A stretch of 64,000 nt of DNA from Conus ventricosus (GCA_018398815.1 CM031607.1:89393499-89457498); one strand, 5' to 3'; positions 1 to 12,300 are shown, counted from the first letter of the stretch. Notes: a model not told the origin generated them from the sequence alone. Translations and numbers: made by a program.

Positions 1-77
1 AAATATAAAAAGTTTGGTTTTTTGGGGAAAGAAGGGGGTTTTGGAAAAAAAAGGGTTTTTGGGGGGGGTTTTAAAAG

Positions 78-1090
78 AACAGTTTGAAAAATTAATTACT
101 GATCTTTTTAATCGTATAACATCCAAAGTTTTTTAAACCATCAGTAAAAACCATTTTTGGGCCCAAACCCCTTTAAAAATTGTTTCTATTTTATTGATAA
201 AAATACCCCGAAGACAATCTGACTTTTTCTACTACTCTAAAGGGAGTACTATTCGCTTTAATAAAAAACGGGTTTTGCGATTAAAAAGACTATAAAAAGA
301 GCTGAATTTCAAGAAAACGTTTAATTAATTTTTTTAATTTATATTTTATTCGGGGTTTAAAAATAAAGGTCGAATAGTTAGTGAGTTTACTTATATATTT
401 GAGATTTTGGGATTGGAGGGGAACTATAAGAAGAGTTAAGGGGACGGTTTGAAAAATTTTAATTTACTATTTTTTTGACGATATATATGCAGAAAGCGGG
501 GCGAAATCACATAAAATACTAAATTTTTGGGCCCCAACCTTTTTATAAAGTTATTGCCTTTTTAAAGTTATAAAATTTCAAAAAGATGTGATCTGGTTTT
601 TTTCTCCACCCCTGAAGGAGGCTATTCGCTTTTAAGATAAATTTTTTAAAAACGTTTAGAAAAGCAAGAAAACTTTAATTTTCAAGAAAACTGTTTAAAT
701 TAATTTTTTTTTTAATTTAAAATTTTTTTTGGGTTTTAAAAAATAAACCCCCCAAAAATTAAAAAGCTACTAAAATACTTTACAAGTTAAAATTAGAAGG
801 CAAGAGAAAAAGCAAAGGGAACAGAAAAAACAATACTAAACTTTTAATCCAAAAAGATTAAAAAAACGTGAAGCAGAGCTCAGGAAAAACTAATTTTGGC
901 CCCAAAACAAAAGTTGTTTGCCATTTTAATTGATTAAAGACTTCTGATTTTCACCCGCGGATGTTTTTTTTCAGCCCCGAAGACTGACTTTTCACTTTGA
1001 TGAAGATTAGGTTTTAAAATTTAGAAAAGACTAGAAAACAGCTAATTTACAATTAATTTTTTTTTTATTTAAAATTTTAAAAAAAAGGCT
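78..1090. repeat. Degenerate tandem repeat, period about 370 bp
   Basis: Three successive units start near 78, 442 and 818. Each opens with a block containing a variant of GGAACAGTTTGAAAAATT, continues with a GGGCCCAAACC-like block about 75 bp later (near 155, 528 and 895), then CCCCGAAGAC/CCCCTGAAGG and a CTATTCGCTTT-like block, and ends in an A/T-rich tract rich in AATTAATTTTTTT. The units differ by many indels in homopolymers. No coding frame is visible. It could be satellite-like DNA or an internal repeat of the decayed Maverick downstream. Confidence 0.5.
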
Positions 1091-1984
1091 GCCAACTCAT
1101 GAATCTGATTTAAAGAACTGAATATATTTGACGAAAAATAAAATTTTTAAAAAACATTTTTTTGGGAAATTTTGGTTTTGAAATGAAAGACAATAAAATA
1201 AAAGAAAATATGAACTTTTTAACGAAGCAATCAAAGTGATAAACATTGACGTAGTAATTCAAAAAGCTAAAAAATTGGGGGTGTTATTTGTAAGGTTAAC
1301 GTTCTTGAAGGGGTTCAACGGGGTAAAGAAAAAATAGCCTTTTTACACTTTTATATAAAATTAAATTTTTTTTTTTTTTACGTAAATTTTTGTGGCTTTA
1401 AAAAATGACACCACAAGAAATTTTTGAGGACGAAAACATATACGAGGGAAGTATTTTTGATAGGACAAAACAATTAAGCAATCAAAAGTGAAAAAAGACT
1501 GAAATTATTAACCCCCAAACGTTCAGAAACGAGCCACGCAATCTCAAAAATCCCAAGTCCTTAAACGCGGCCGCCAGTAAAAGTGCTTTTTGGCCCTTTT
1601 TCTGTTTGTTTAAAAAACACCAAAACAACATCCCATCGGGTTTAAACAAAACAAAAGAAGTTATCACTATCACGACTTTAACCAATTTGGGCTGACTACA
1701 TCTTACACTTTTTAACCTTTTAAAGGAGAGGCAAAGTTAAGGGGTTCTGGGGGGTCTGAAAGGGGCAGTCCGAAATCAGATTTAGACAAACAAAAATTCT
1801 TCCTATAGTTTGGGAATTCCCTTTCCTTTTTCTCCCAAAAGATTTAAAATTTAAAAAGGGCATCTTTAAAAATAAAAATTTTTTGACAAATGTTTTTTAT
1901 GTGGGTGTTTTAGCCATCTACATCCTGTAAAAATCAGCAAAAAGAGTTTCCAAAAGAACAAATAAGCAAGACTAACTTTAAAAC
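1091..1984. other. AT-rich stretch with no recognisable feature
   Basis: No open frame longer than about 67 codons, no repeat and no motif could be recognised. Because a Maverick-type DNA polymerase remnant begins just downstream, this may be the eroded 5' part of that gene, but the reading does not support a call. Confidence 0.3.
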
Positions 1985-3909
1985 AAACCTTTCCAGTAAA
2001 AAAACATAATCTCATTTGAAGAGCAAAACAAACCAACACCGTAAACGATACAATGCTTAAAGCCAACTAGTCCTCTAAGGATTCTTCCCAACGCCCCTAC
2101 TTTTGGCAACCGCTCACAAAAATTTGACTTTATCCTGTTTACAGGCGGCCCTAAAGTCATTAAATTTAAACAGAACAAAAGCAGGCTGTTAGAAAACATC
2201 AAACAAAAACTAAACAAGAATTTTTAAGGTGTCTGTTAAATCCCCAAAATAAAGCAATCCATCAAAGAACTCATTTTAAAAGTTTTTTTAGACGTGAAAC
2301 CAAACTCCTTCCCAAACCCGGGTCTAAAGTTAGCTTTAAGAATTTACACAAAATGCAAAAGGGCCCGTACGTGGTTTAGCGACTTTTAATCGCTCTTACC
2401 CCAGACTATGGCCCCCAACAGCAAGAACAAAAAACAGCCTATTAACCCCCCCACAATCTGTTTTTTATGCGTTAAATTTGTTGAGGTCAGACGGGCCCAA
2501 AACACAACACCTGAGATTTACAAGGGGCCCCAATGCAGCTATAGATTTTTTAGGCAATGAAACAACTTCGCAAAACAGTTATCCATCCAAAATAAATCTT
2601 CAGACAAAAGTTTTTACCCTGAAGACCAAGAACGTTATGACTCAACACACACTGGGATTGCAATAAAGAATTTTAAAAGGCGACGCATAAGAGACCAAAA
2701 GATCACATTTCTGAAAGTTCAGAGGGGGGGACACAACAAATTTAAAACTTCACTTTAAGGGTTTACCCTAAACAGGAAACTGCCTATCTTCTTTTATAAC
2801 CTAAAGCAACGATCTCATTTATCATGCAAACTAACTTCTGAAAATAAAGGGGGACTTTTCATTGCACACTTTAAAAAACAACGTTTACTCTTGACTCTTT
2901 TTCCTTTTATGACTTGCCCAAAATCTGATGGCAGTTTTTGATAATTACAGGGGGGGTCTTTTCAAGAAATTTTCCAATAACAAACAATACTTTGATCCTC
3001 TTTAGTGCGCAAAGGCTCTATCCTTAGAATACATAACCGGGGATAGGGTTTTACAAGACCACTTCCTCCAAAGGCGATTTTTTTTTCTAGTCTTAGAGGT
3101 AAAAAAAATGACTCGAAATAATACGCTCAGAAAACCCGGCAGAAATTTCACGGAAACGATGGGGGATTTCACTCAATATTTATTTGGCTGACGTGTGTTT
3201 ATTGGCAGACGCTTTCAGAATTACAGACTACTCCGAAACATTACAATTGACCGTCACATTTCATCTCTGCCCCACCTTCTTGGGACGCCTTCTTAAAAAT
3301 CTACAAAAAATCAGATTGACTTAATATCTGATCACCCACACTTCAATGATTAAGACGGTTAAGGGGAGGTATTACATGGCCCCACATCCTTACTGCAAAG
3401 CCAAAAACAAATATTTAGACGACTATGACCCCACTAAAACATCCAACTATTTAATGTACTTAGACGCTAACAATCTGTATGGATGGGCCATGAGTCAACC
3501 GCTTCCACCGAGAAACTTTAAAATGATAAAAGGGCCTCACGATGTTAACACCGTGTTAGGTATGTTGTCACAGCTTACGCCTGATAATCCAGCAGGACTA
3601 ATCTTGGAAGTAGACTTAGAATATCCTCGTGAACTGCATAACCTCCACAACGATTACCCCCTAGCCGCAGAAAGATTAAAGATGAGTCCTATTGAACCTC
3701 CTAAACTTGTTCCCAATCTTCGCCACAAAACTAAGTATGTTTGTCATTACAGACTGTTACAGTTTTACCTAAGACACGGACTGAAACTGACAGCTGTTCA
3801 TAGAATCATTGCTTTTGATCAAGAGCCCTTTATGAGACCATACATCAAGAAGAACACTGATCTTAGAACCCAAGCCACTGATGCTTCAGAAAAAGACTTC
3901 TTTAAACTG
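1985..3909 (+). pseudogene. Decayed Maverick/Polinton protein-primed DNA polymerase B (outer copy)
   Basis: This is a second copy of the DNA polymerase found at 30963-34340. Matching blocks in order are an FEEQNKP segment near 2015, a segment near 2320 that aligns nucleotide by nucleotide with 31930-32010, a VRSDG...RGPNAA segment at 2478-2550, and an intact 3346-3909 frame. That frame carries YLDANNLYGWAM (polymerase palm motif region), LEVDLEYP, HNDYPLAAE and TDASEKDFFKL. The family replicates linear DNA from a protein primer using an N-terminal exonuclease and a B-type palm. The exonuclease portion here is full of stops and frameshifts, and the frame ends abruptly where an ATT microsatellite begins at 3911, so the C-terminal YTDTD motif is lost. 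It is dead as a gene. Confidence 0.75.
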
Positions 3910-3910
3910 A

Positions 3911-3976
3911 TTATTATTATTATCATTATATTATTCAGATTATTATTATCATTACTATCATTATCATTATCATTCT
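3911..3976. repeat. (ATT/ATC)n microsatellite
   Basis: An imperfect ATT/ATC trinucleotide tract joins the truncated polymerase directly to the 5' end of LINE-A. The reverse complement of this tract, with the same interruptions, follows LINE-A at 60713-60780, so it belongs to the inverted duplication. Confidence 0.85.
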
Positions 3977-4564
3977 TGGGCCGATGGGGCTCATTAGTCT
4001 GGGAAGACAGCCCACCTAAGAGAAGGAAAACTCTGATCTCAAACCTCCGCTGCCTTGCGGCTATACCCACTCTTAGGTAAGGCTTCGGGAGTCAACCTGA
4101 GGAAAAATCCGGAGTCGGAGTCCCAAGGCAGTCCGAGGCTGTATACAGCAACGTTCTGGCAACTCCTGCGACGGCACTGGAACCATGTACATCGGCGTTT
4201 GCCTTTCCAAAGGACCATTCCAGCGACGTGGAGAGGGGGAGGGGGGGGGGGGCGTCTGCTGCATGGGTAACAGCTTGCCCTCCATACTTACTTACCCAGG
4301 CTTTGCGCTCTGGAGAGGTCACTCCAGCTTCGCTTTGCAGCGTCGACAAAACACGGAAAGTAGCAGTCTACCGGTTATAAGTCTGCATATCAATTGGCGT
4401 GGAGTCAGACGCCAGTGTCTGCTTCCGACGGTGGGAGAGGTCATCGCATCTCACTGGGCAGCTACCGCCCGCCTTAAGCTGGGCAGTCCCCAGCCAGTAA
4501 GGTGCTGCCCCGCCACGGTCTGTTAGCCTCACTGGGTGCGTGGGGTTTAGGGTGAAAACCGACA

Positions 4565-6840
4565 AGCGGATCGATAACTATGCACCAGGCAACAGGAAAA
4601 TGAAAACTTCCGCCCTGAAATTGGGTACGTGGAACGGAAGGACAATGACTCCAGCTTTTCTGACGACCTGCAGGAAGTAAACGATGCTCGCAAGACAGCT
4701 GTCATCGACAGAGAATTGAGCAGACTGCAGATGGACATTGTCGCCCTTCAAGAAACCAGGCTCCCAGAAACAGGATCTGTGAGGGAGAGAGACTTCACCC
4801 TGTTCTGGCTGGCAAACTATCAGACGAGGTCAGAGAAACACGGCGTGGGATTCGCAGTTAGAAACAGATTATTGGAGTCCATAACCACACAAGCAGAAGG
4901 AACAGAACGAATCCTGTCTCTCCGACTCCAAACATCATTGGACCAATCAGTCTAACTAGTGCCTACGCACCAACTTTGGCATCCACAGCAGAAGCAAAAG
5001 ACAACTTTTATGACGACCTCAGTGCTGCTATAAGGAGAATTTCCGACAGAGAATTACTGTTCATCGCAGGCGATTTCAACGCCAGAGTAGATGTCGATCA
5101 CAACTCCTGGCCCACCTGCTTGGGTCAGTTCGGCACTGGGAAAATGAACGAGAATGGTCAGCGCCTGCTAGAGCTCTGCTGTCATCATGGGTTGTGCGTC
5201 AGTAACACTTTCTTCAACACGAATACTCAGCATCGAGTCTCCTGGAGACACCCTCGATCCAAACCCAGGCATCAGCTCGATCTGATCCTCACCAGACGTG
5301 TCAACCTTTCCAGCATCAAGATCACTCGCAGCTACCAGAGCGCCGATGTGACACTGACCACTCTTTGGTGTGCAGCAAAGTGAAGCTCCGCGCGAAAAAG
5401 GCTGCACAGTACGAGAAAGGAGGGCCGACCTCGCATCGACACCAGCAAAACAGGCGATCAAAGAAAGTGGAGGAGTTCACACGCGTGTTGGAGGATTCTC
5501 TCCCTGGCCCACCCACTGCTAATGCCCAAGATTGATGGGAACACTTCAGAGATGCTGTCTACAACGCCGCCATGTCCACATTTGGCAAAAAGACCAGCAG
5601 GTCAGCTGACTGTTCGAAGCCCATTTAGAAGAATGACACCAGTCATTCGAGGCAAGAGAAACGCCCTGACAGCATACAAGACCAACCCTAGTGAGCAGAG
5701 CCTCCAGCTCTCCGTGCTGCTCGCAGCAAAGTCCAGCAGTGTGCCAGGCAATGTGCCAACAATTATTGGCTTCAGCTCTGCTCAATTCAGATTGCAGCTG
5801 ACACAGGCAACATTAAGGCGATGTATGATGGCATCAAGCATGCATTGGGCCCAACACAAAGAAAACTGCCCCTTGAAATCAGCTACGGGGAGGTGATTCA
5901 GGACAGAGAACAACAGATGGGCGCTGGGTAGGGAAAATGAACGAGAATGGTCAGCGCCTGCTAGAGCTTGCTGTCATCATGGGTTGTGCGTCAGTAACAC
6001 TTTCTTCAACACGAATACTCAGCATCGAGTCTCCTGGAGACACCCTCGATCCAAACCCAGGCATCAGCTCGATCTGATCCTCACCAGACGTGTCAACCTT
6101 TCCAGCATCAAGATCACTCGCAGCTACCAGAGCGCCGATTGTGGACACTGACCACTCTTTGGTGTGCAGCAAAGTGAAGCTCCGCGCGAAAGGCTGCACA
6201 GTACGAGAAAGGAGGGCCGACCTCGCATCGACACCAGCAAAACAGGCGATCAAAGAAAAGTGGAGGAGTTCGCACGCGTGTTGGAGGATTCTCTCCCTGG
6301 CCCACCACTGCAAATGCCAAGATTGATGGGAACACTTCAGAGATGCTGTCTACAACGCCGCCATGTCCACATTTGGCAAAAAGACCAGCAGGTCAGCTGA
6401 CTGGTTCGAAGCCATTTAGAAGAAATGACACCAGTCATCGAGGCCAAGAGAAACGCCCTGACGCATACAAGACCAACCCTAGTGAGCAGAGCCTCCAGGC
6501 TCTCCGTGCTGCTCGCAGCAAAGTCCAGCAGTGTGCCAGGCAATGTGCCAACAATTATTGGCTTCAGCTCTGCTCAGATTCAGATTGCAGCTGACTACAC
6601 AGGCAACATTAAGGGATGTATGATGGCATCAAGCATGCATTGGGCCAACAACAAAAGAAAACTGCCCCTTTGAAAATCAGCTACAGGGGAGGTGATTCAG
6701 ACAGAGAACAACAGATGGAGCGCTGGGTAGAACACTACAGTGAGCTATATGCGAGGGAAAATGTAGTGACAGAAGATGCCCTGAATGCCATAGAGCGCCT
6801 ACCAGAACTGGAAGAGCTTGACAGAGACCAACCATAGAGG
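4565..6840 (+). pseudogene. LINE-A endonuclease domain (broken)
   Basis: Endonuclease motifs are visible: DIVALQETRLP (catalytic glutamate) near 4735, HGVGFAVRN near 4841, FIAGDFNARVD near 5060, and TDHSLV near 6145 in the duplicated part. In LINEs this enzyme nicks target DNA to prime reverse transcription. The frame changes at about 4660, 4955 and 5360. The 5138-5930 stretch is duplicated in tandem, so the C-terminal half of the domain appears twice. The protein cannot be made as one chain. Confidence 0.8.
5138..6735 (+). repeat. Tandem duplication of about 0.79 kb inside left LINE-A
   Basis: The block beginning AAAATGAACGAGAATGGTCA at 5142 recurs at 5934, and both copies run through the endonuclease C-terminus to GAACAACAGATGG...GCGCTGGGTAG (5912-5930 and 6708-6730). 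The two copies differ by scattered substitutions and single-base indels. The right-arm LINE-A (56936-60712) has only one copy of this block, so the duplication is specific to the left arm. The sequence CTGGG is shared at the junction. Confidence 0.85.
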
Positions 6841-7830
6841 AACTCAACGAAGCGCTGGACGCTCTTGCCTCTGGCAAGGCACCAGGGAAAAGATGGTATT
6901 TCCGCCGAAGTACTGAGTTCTATAAAGAGACACTTATCACCGAGTTGTATGAAATCCTCTGCCTCTGTTGGAGTGAAGGCGATGTACCACAAGACATGAG
7001 GGATGCTAACGTCGTCACACTGTACAAAAACAAAGATGACAGAAGCGATTGCAATAATTATCGTGGCATATCCCTCCTTAGTATCGTTGGGAAAGTCTTT
7101 GCATGAGTAGTACTGAAGAGGCTCCAAGTACTTGCAGTAGCATGTTTATCCTGAATCACAGTGCGGTTTCCGTGCCAACAGATCCAATATAACTATGATC
7201 TTCTCCCATAAACAACTTCAGGAGAAATGTAGGGAGCAAAGGCAGCCACTCTTCATTGCCGTCATAGATCTCACAAAGGTTTTCGATCTGGTCAGCAGAG
7301 ATGGCCTCTTCCAAATCCTCCCCAAGATTGGATGCCCACCCAAACTTCTCAGCATCATCAGAACCTTCCACGAAGACATGAAAGGCACTGTCATCTTTGA
7401 CGGCTAAACATCAGCTGCCTCAACATACGGACGGGATGTGAAACAGGGTTGCATCCTGGCTCCCACCCTGTTTGGAATCTTCTTTGCTGCAGCTGAAGGT
7501 ATCTACGTCCGAACCAGGACAGACAGAAAGCTCTTCAACCTCTGCCAGACTAAGAGCCAGACAGCAGTAACCACCCACTCAGCCGAGGACCTACAGCAGC
7601 TCATGACTTGCTTCAGCAATGCCTGCCAAGACTTCGGGCTTACCATTAGCTTGAAGAAAACACAGGTCATGGGGCAGAATATTGACTCTCCCCCAGTCAT
7701 CAGCATCAATGACCATGAACTGGATGTCTTCCATGACTTTGTTTATCTGGGCTCAACTATCTCAGACACCCTCTCACTTGATGCAGAGCTCACAGGCGCA
7801 TCGGCAAGGCAGCTACCACCATGACCCGAC
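6841..7830 (+). pseudogene. LINE-A reverse transcriptase domain with catalytic core deleted
   Basis: Reverse-transcriptase blocks in order are CNNYRGISLLS near 7050, FIAVIDLTKVFDLVSRDGLF at 7252-7311 (motif A with catalytic aspartate), KQGCILAPTLF near 7441 (motif B), and GLTISLKKTQVMG followed by FVYLGSTIS (7640-7760). The FADDAA motif expected between the KLFNL block (7530) and AVTTHSAEDLQQLM (7562) is missing, so the enzyme has lost its catalytic aspartate pair. There are also stops near 7107 and 7407. The same deletion is present in the right-arm copy. Confidence 0.85.
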
Positions 7831-8473
7831 TGACAAAGAAAGCATGGAACAACAGCAAGCTGACCGAGCACTCAAAGATCCAGATCTACAGAGCCTGCAT
7901 CGTGAGCACCCTCCTTTATGGCAGCGAGTCTTAGACTTTGCGTGCCCGACAAGAGTGAAAGCTCAATGCTTTTCATATGCGTAGCCTCCGACACATTCTG
8001 AACATCACCTGGCAGGACAAGGTCCCAAACAACACTGTCCTGGAAAGAGCAGATTGCACCAGCATGTACACGCTGCTGAAACAGAGACGTATGCGCTGGC
8101 TCAGCCATTTCGTGTGCATGGATGACGGACGGATCCCAAAGACCTCCTCTAAGGAGAGCTTGTGCAGGGAAACGTCCCACAGGCAGACCACAGCTGCGAT
8201 TCAAAGATGTGTGCAAGAGGGACCTAAAAGCTTGAACATCGACCAGAACAACTGGGAAGCAACAGCCCTCGAACGGTCAGCCTGGAGACAGACTGTGCAG
8301 AAAGGTCTCTCCAAGTTTGAAGGGACACTCGCTCAGCAGCACGGGAAAAGAAAATGAGAAGAATGGCTGCAGCCCAGGCAGACAGACCAGCGTCAGGCTT
8401 CATCTGTGCCCTCTGCCACCGGGACTGTCATTCCCGCGTCGGACTGGCCAGCCACACCCGTCGCTGTACCAGA
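7820..8473 (+). pseudogene. LINE-A C-terminal region with zinc-finger-like end
   Basis: This continues the polyprotein: MTRLTKKAWNN near 7822, then AFHMRSLRHILNITWQDKV, RRMRWLSHFVCMDDGRIPK, and RFKDVCKRDLK near 8200. It ends with a C-x2-C...H-x-R-x-C arrangement (ICALCHRDCHSRVGLASHT...) near 8400-8470. This C2H2-like tail is typical of the element family and probably binds nucleic acid. Frames change at about 7860, 7975 and 8150-8360. Confidence 0.75.
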
Positions 8474-8520
8474 ATAGGACACTAGAGCTCAACTCCATAG
8501 TTTTCCGAGACTAAAGGATG

Positions 8521-8586
8521 CCTACTACTACCTATTATCATTATGATTATCATTATTATTATTATCATTATTGGTATTTTTTATCA

Positions 8587-8637
<51 letters not shown>

Positions 8638-8795
8638 ATTATTATTATTATTATTATCTTTATGTGCATTATTATTACCTATATGCTTATTATTGCTTTT
8701 ATTGTCTTTATTGTTATTATCATCTTTATCATTATTAGTTGTTTTTATCATTATCATAACTACTATCATTATCATTATCAGCAGCAGAAGCTGCA
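8521..8795. repeat. (ATT/ATC)n microsatellite after left LINE-A
   Basis: An almost pure run of ATT with ATC, TTG and CTT variants follows the LINE-A 3' end directly. It serves as, or was joined to, the element's simple-sequence tail. Open frames across it in several phases are artefacts of the repeat. Confidence 0.9.
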
Positions 8796-8799
8796 GCAG

Positions 8800-9032
8800 C
8801 GACTGTTGATGATGCCATCCGACTTTTCCCGAAGTTTGAATATGGCTGCCTTAATTGCGGATGATAAATGGTCATGCTCACAAAACCCCACTTCCTTCAT
8901 TGGGTAGATTGAGATTAATCCTTGCCTGTCTATACAGGAGTGCCCACAGGAGTATCAGCTAGCGTACGTAGAGAGATGAGAGAGAGAGAGAGAGAGAGAG
9001 TGAGAGAGAGAGAGAGTGAGAGAGAGAGATGA

Positions 9033-9063
<31 letters not shown>

Positions 9064-9074
9064 AGAGAGAAGCA
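8800..9074. repeat. Spacer and (GA)n microsatellite between LINE-A and LINE-B
   Basis: A non-coding spacer (8800-8965) is followed by an imperfect GA tract (about 8975-9070). The reverse complement of both occurs at 56398-56700, in the same position between the right-arm LINEs. No gene is seen. Confidence 0.75.
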
Positions 9075-12000
9075 TCCGTCTGTCTCGAGAGACAATGCAA
9101 TTGCGCCGTGGATCAGTCAGTTGTGGAGTTGCAGCGCCTGCTTTGACTGAAAAGCCCGATTCATGAGTGGCAGACGCATTTGCTGCAGGTGTTTTTCGGC
9201 AGTGAGTCTGCTGGTGGCCGACTCAGTTCTTTGCCGTCTGCAGCACCTGTGTTCTTCCACTGGGACTCTTTCTTGCTCTGCTGTTTGATGCGTTGATGGT
9301 GAATTGCCAGTCTGAAGCTGCTGTTCCCGTCTACAGGGTCGAGGCTGCATGCTGTCGCGCTTGCGTACATCCTTGTAGGTTTGGCGGGCCGTCCTGTGGG
9401 TCTAGTGCCTGTAGCCAGCTCGCCCATACAGCATGTCCTTTGGTATGTGACCTCTCTGGACCGTACGTCCTTGTTTGGTGATGTGGTCCCGCCAATGATG
9501 CTCAGGACTCTTCTGAGCAGCGCAAGTGGAAGGTGTTCAGTCTGCGTTCTTGTCGAGAGTACAGAGTCCATGCTTTGCTTCCGAAGAGAAGAGTGCTCAG
9601 CAGGCAGGCTTGGTACACTTTCATCTTGGTGTTTGATTGTTAGCATGGTGTTGTCCCAGACTCTCTTTGCTGAGACGGGCCCATCGCTGTTGCTGCCTTG
9701 CCGATCCGCATGTTCAGCCGGGCGTCTAGAGAGAGGTTGCTGGAGATGGTGAAGCCAGGAAAGTAAAGCCGACCACTTCGAGGGTGTGATCGCCGATGGA
9801 GATGTGGAGAGTGTTGCAGACGTCTTGACCCATGATGTTTGTTTTCTTTAGGCTGACAGTGAGACCAAACTCGGTGCAGTCATCAGCGAAGCAGGGCAGT
9901 CAGGGCAGCGTCATCTGCGAACAGCATTTCCCTGATAAAGATTTTACGAACCTTGTCTTTGTTCGGAGGCGTACCGGTTAAAGAGGCTTCTGTAGTTCCT
10001 AGTGTGGAGGAAGATGCCATCTTCAGACTGTCGTAAGGTGTAGCACAGTGGTAGGGAGAAGATGCTAAAGAGTGTCGGAGCGAGCACACATCCTTGTTTG
10101 ACACATCTGGGAAGGGCTCCGAAGATGTGTGTGTGTGTGTGTGTGTGTGTGGGTGTGGGTGTGGGTGTTCATTCATGTTGTCATGGAAGGACGTGATCAT
10201 CTTCAGGAGTTTGAGGTATACATCCCATCTTGTGTAGTAGAGTGTAGAGACCTACCCTAGTGACCAAGTCGAACGCTTGGTGAGGTCGATGTAGGTAAGG
10301 AACAAGGGGCTTCTCTGCTCACGCACTTCTCTTGTAGCTGCCCCAGGAAAATATCATGTCGATTGTCGACCTCGCAGCTCTGAAGTCACACTATGCCTAT
10401 GGGTACACTCGTTCGGCTTGTAGCTGCAGCCTGTTGAGGACGACACAGAAAAAGGTTTTTGCCCAAAAATGCTGAGGAGGATACTCACGATATTTATTGC
10501 AGTCACTGCAGTCCCCTTTGTTCTTGTTTTGCGTGGTGATGTGTGCATTGCGCATGTCCGGGGGTACAGTTCTTTCCTCCCAACACTGCAGCAGAAGTTC
10601 AGAGAGGCGACTAAGGAGAGAACTCTTCTTCTTGCTGGCTTCGATGATTCCTGGCGGAATGCCGTCACTACCCGGAGCCTAAGCACAGGCTAGCAAGTCA
10701 ATGGCCTTGCTGGATTCCTCAATGGTGGGTGGGGTGTCGAGCTGCTCTATGGCAGGGAGGAAGGTAGTGTTCTCAATGACTGTGTGGCTGACTGAGTTCT
10801 AGTATTCATTGGCGTATTTACAGACCAGTCCACTTGGTGTTGTTGCAGCTTTATGGAGTTCGGCTAGCATCTTGCAATTGAGTAGTGAGGCTTGTTTAGC
10901 AGCAATGGCAGGCTGTACTTCAACGATTCCTGCTTCAAACCGGTCTTTATTCTTTCTCACTCTCTTCCCATAGGTGTCTGAGGCGGGTTGGTCAGTGACA
11001 TCACAGATGTAGTTTCACCGTGATGAGGCACTCTAGGACCTTGTCAATGGCTCTGGTGAAGCGTTCGCGCAGTTCGGTTACTGACGTCATGGCTGCGTTG
11101 ATTCGAGGACGTCCCTTCTACTTGGAGTGGTCGAATCGCTAGGGCTGAAGACGCACCTTACCAGGGAGTGGTCAGTGCCGCAGTCAGCGCAATGTAGTTT
11201 CGGGTGATAAGCACATGGTGATGAGCAAGGGTCTTCAGGTAATCACAAAGTCAGCTGATGCCTCCAGGACATTCTGTGGCGTGGCTTGGCGGGAAAGGTG
11301 TTCATGATACAGAGGTCATGGAAGGAGCAAAGCTCAAGTAGCCACTGTCCATTCTCATTGAGTTTGCTAATGCCAAAGCGGCCGATGCAGTGGGGCCTGG
11401 AGCTGTGGTCTGCACCAATCAGGGCATTTTAAGTCCACGTGCAAAAGAGCTATTTTTTGCAGGTACCTGTCTGATCTTGACTTCCACGCTTTTCATAGAA
11501 CACATCCTTAGCCTCGGCTGTTAGAGCAGCGTGTGGGGGCGCGCAAAGACGTGAGGATGTTTGTTGGTCCCGAAGAGGTCGTGAGCTGGAGAGATATGAT
11601 TCGTGCAGTCCTTTTGGAAGGTGGTTCAACTGAGGATAGGAGAGAGTTTCGCACTGCGAATCCGACGCCATACAGTTGGGGCTCCTTTGGCTCTAGTCTT
11701 GCCAAAAGAACGTGTAGTTCATCTCCTGAGGCTGCCATTGGAGGGAGTCTTGTCTCTTGTAGCGCGGCAATGTCGATATTGAATTCGTTCTGATGTTCCA
11801 GGTTGTCAGCCGCTAGGCTGGTAGTTTGATTTTTTTCCTTGTATTGCCTTGTGTAGGATTTACAGTCTGCTCTTCGGTATTCTCCCTGAGCTCCAAGCAC
11901 CCCTTGAAGCAGGCAGACTGTGGCGGGTCAGCACCTAATTGTGTGGCGCTGCCCAGCTTGAGGCAGGCGGTAGCTGACTAGTGGAACGCGATGATCCCTC

Positions 12001-12300
12001 CTAAACAACCCCTAGCGCCCGAGCTTGCGCCAATACGCCCTAGCTTATAATTCGTAACTATTGTCTCCCGTGTTATTTCTGCCGCTGGGATAGCGGCACT
12101 GGAGTGACCTCACCAGGGGGTAGCTCTGGGCCAATCGTGTGGGGATCCTTGGGTGCCCAATCGCCAGAATCCCACTCTCGACTTTGCTAACAGGATCCAA
12201 TGGAAAGGACAAGCCAGTAAAGTTTGGTGTCAGCGCAGCTGCAAGAGTTGACGGAAGATGTTACGATGTGTTGACCAACCGTCTTTAGTGACTCCAATCC
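9075..12300 (-). mobile_element. LINE-B, RTE-like non-LTR retrotransposon, left copy
   Basis: On the minus strand, reading from about 12300 down to 9075, there is a 5' leader, an endonuclease (11900-11270), a reverse transcriptase (about 10400-9750) and a C-terminal domain (9646-9100). LINE-B is related to but distinct from LINE-A: leader and protein motifs are shared but the nucleotide sequence has diverged. The opposite-strand copy is at 53165-56400. Confidence 0.8.
9100..11905 (-). pseudogene. LINE-B endonuclease/reverse transcriptase polyprotein (broken)
   Basis: Read on the minus strand: DIAALQETRLP near 11770 and VGFAVRNSLLSS near 11660 (endonuclease), LYNKRD/CNNY-type reverse-transcriptase blocks near 10500, YIDLTKAFD-like motif A near 10280 (frameshifted), MLFADDAALTALL at about 9890-9925 (motif C with both catalytic aspartates, unlike LINE-A), GELATGTRPTGRP near 9410, and a terminal KNTCSKCVCHS cysteine motif near 9160-9190. 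Stops and frameshifts occur throughout. A GT run at 10126-10170 interrupts the region after the CVKQGCVLAPTLF block. Not functional. Confidence 0.75.

Larger units (their letters stand above)
3977..8520 (+). mobile_element. LINE-A, RTE-like non-LTR retrotransposon, left copy
   Basis: The element has a 5' untranslated region (3977-4565), an apurinic endonuclease, a reverse transcriptase and a C-terminal region ending in a zinc-finger-like motif. It then runs into a trinucleotide microsatellite instead of a poly(A) tail. The encoded protein resembles the many invertebrate copies labelled craniofacial development protein 2-like, a name taken from BovB/RTE-type endonucleases. It is dead: stops, frameshifts, an internal duplication and a deleted catalytic core. 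A second copy lies on the minus strand at 56936-60712. Confidence 0.85.
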
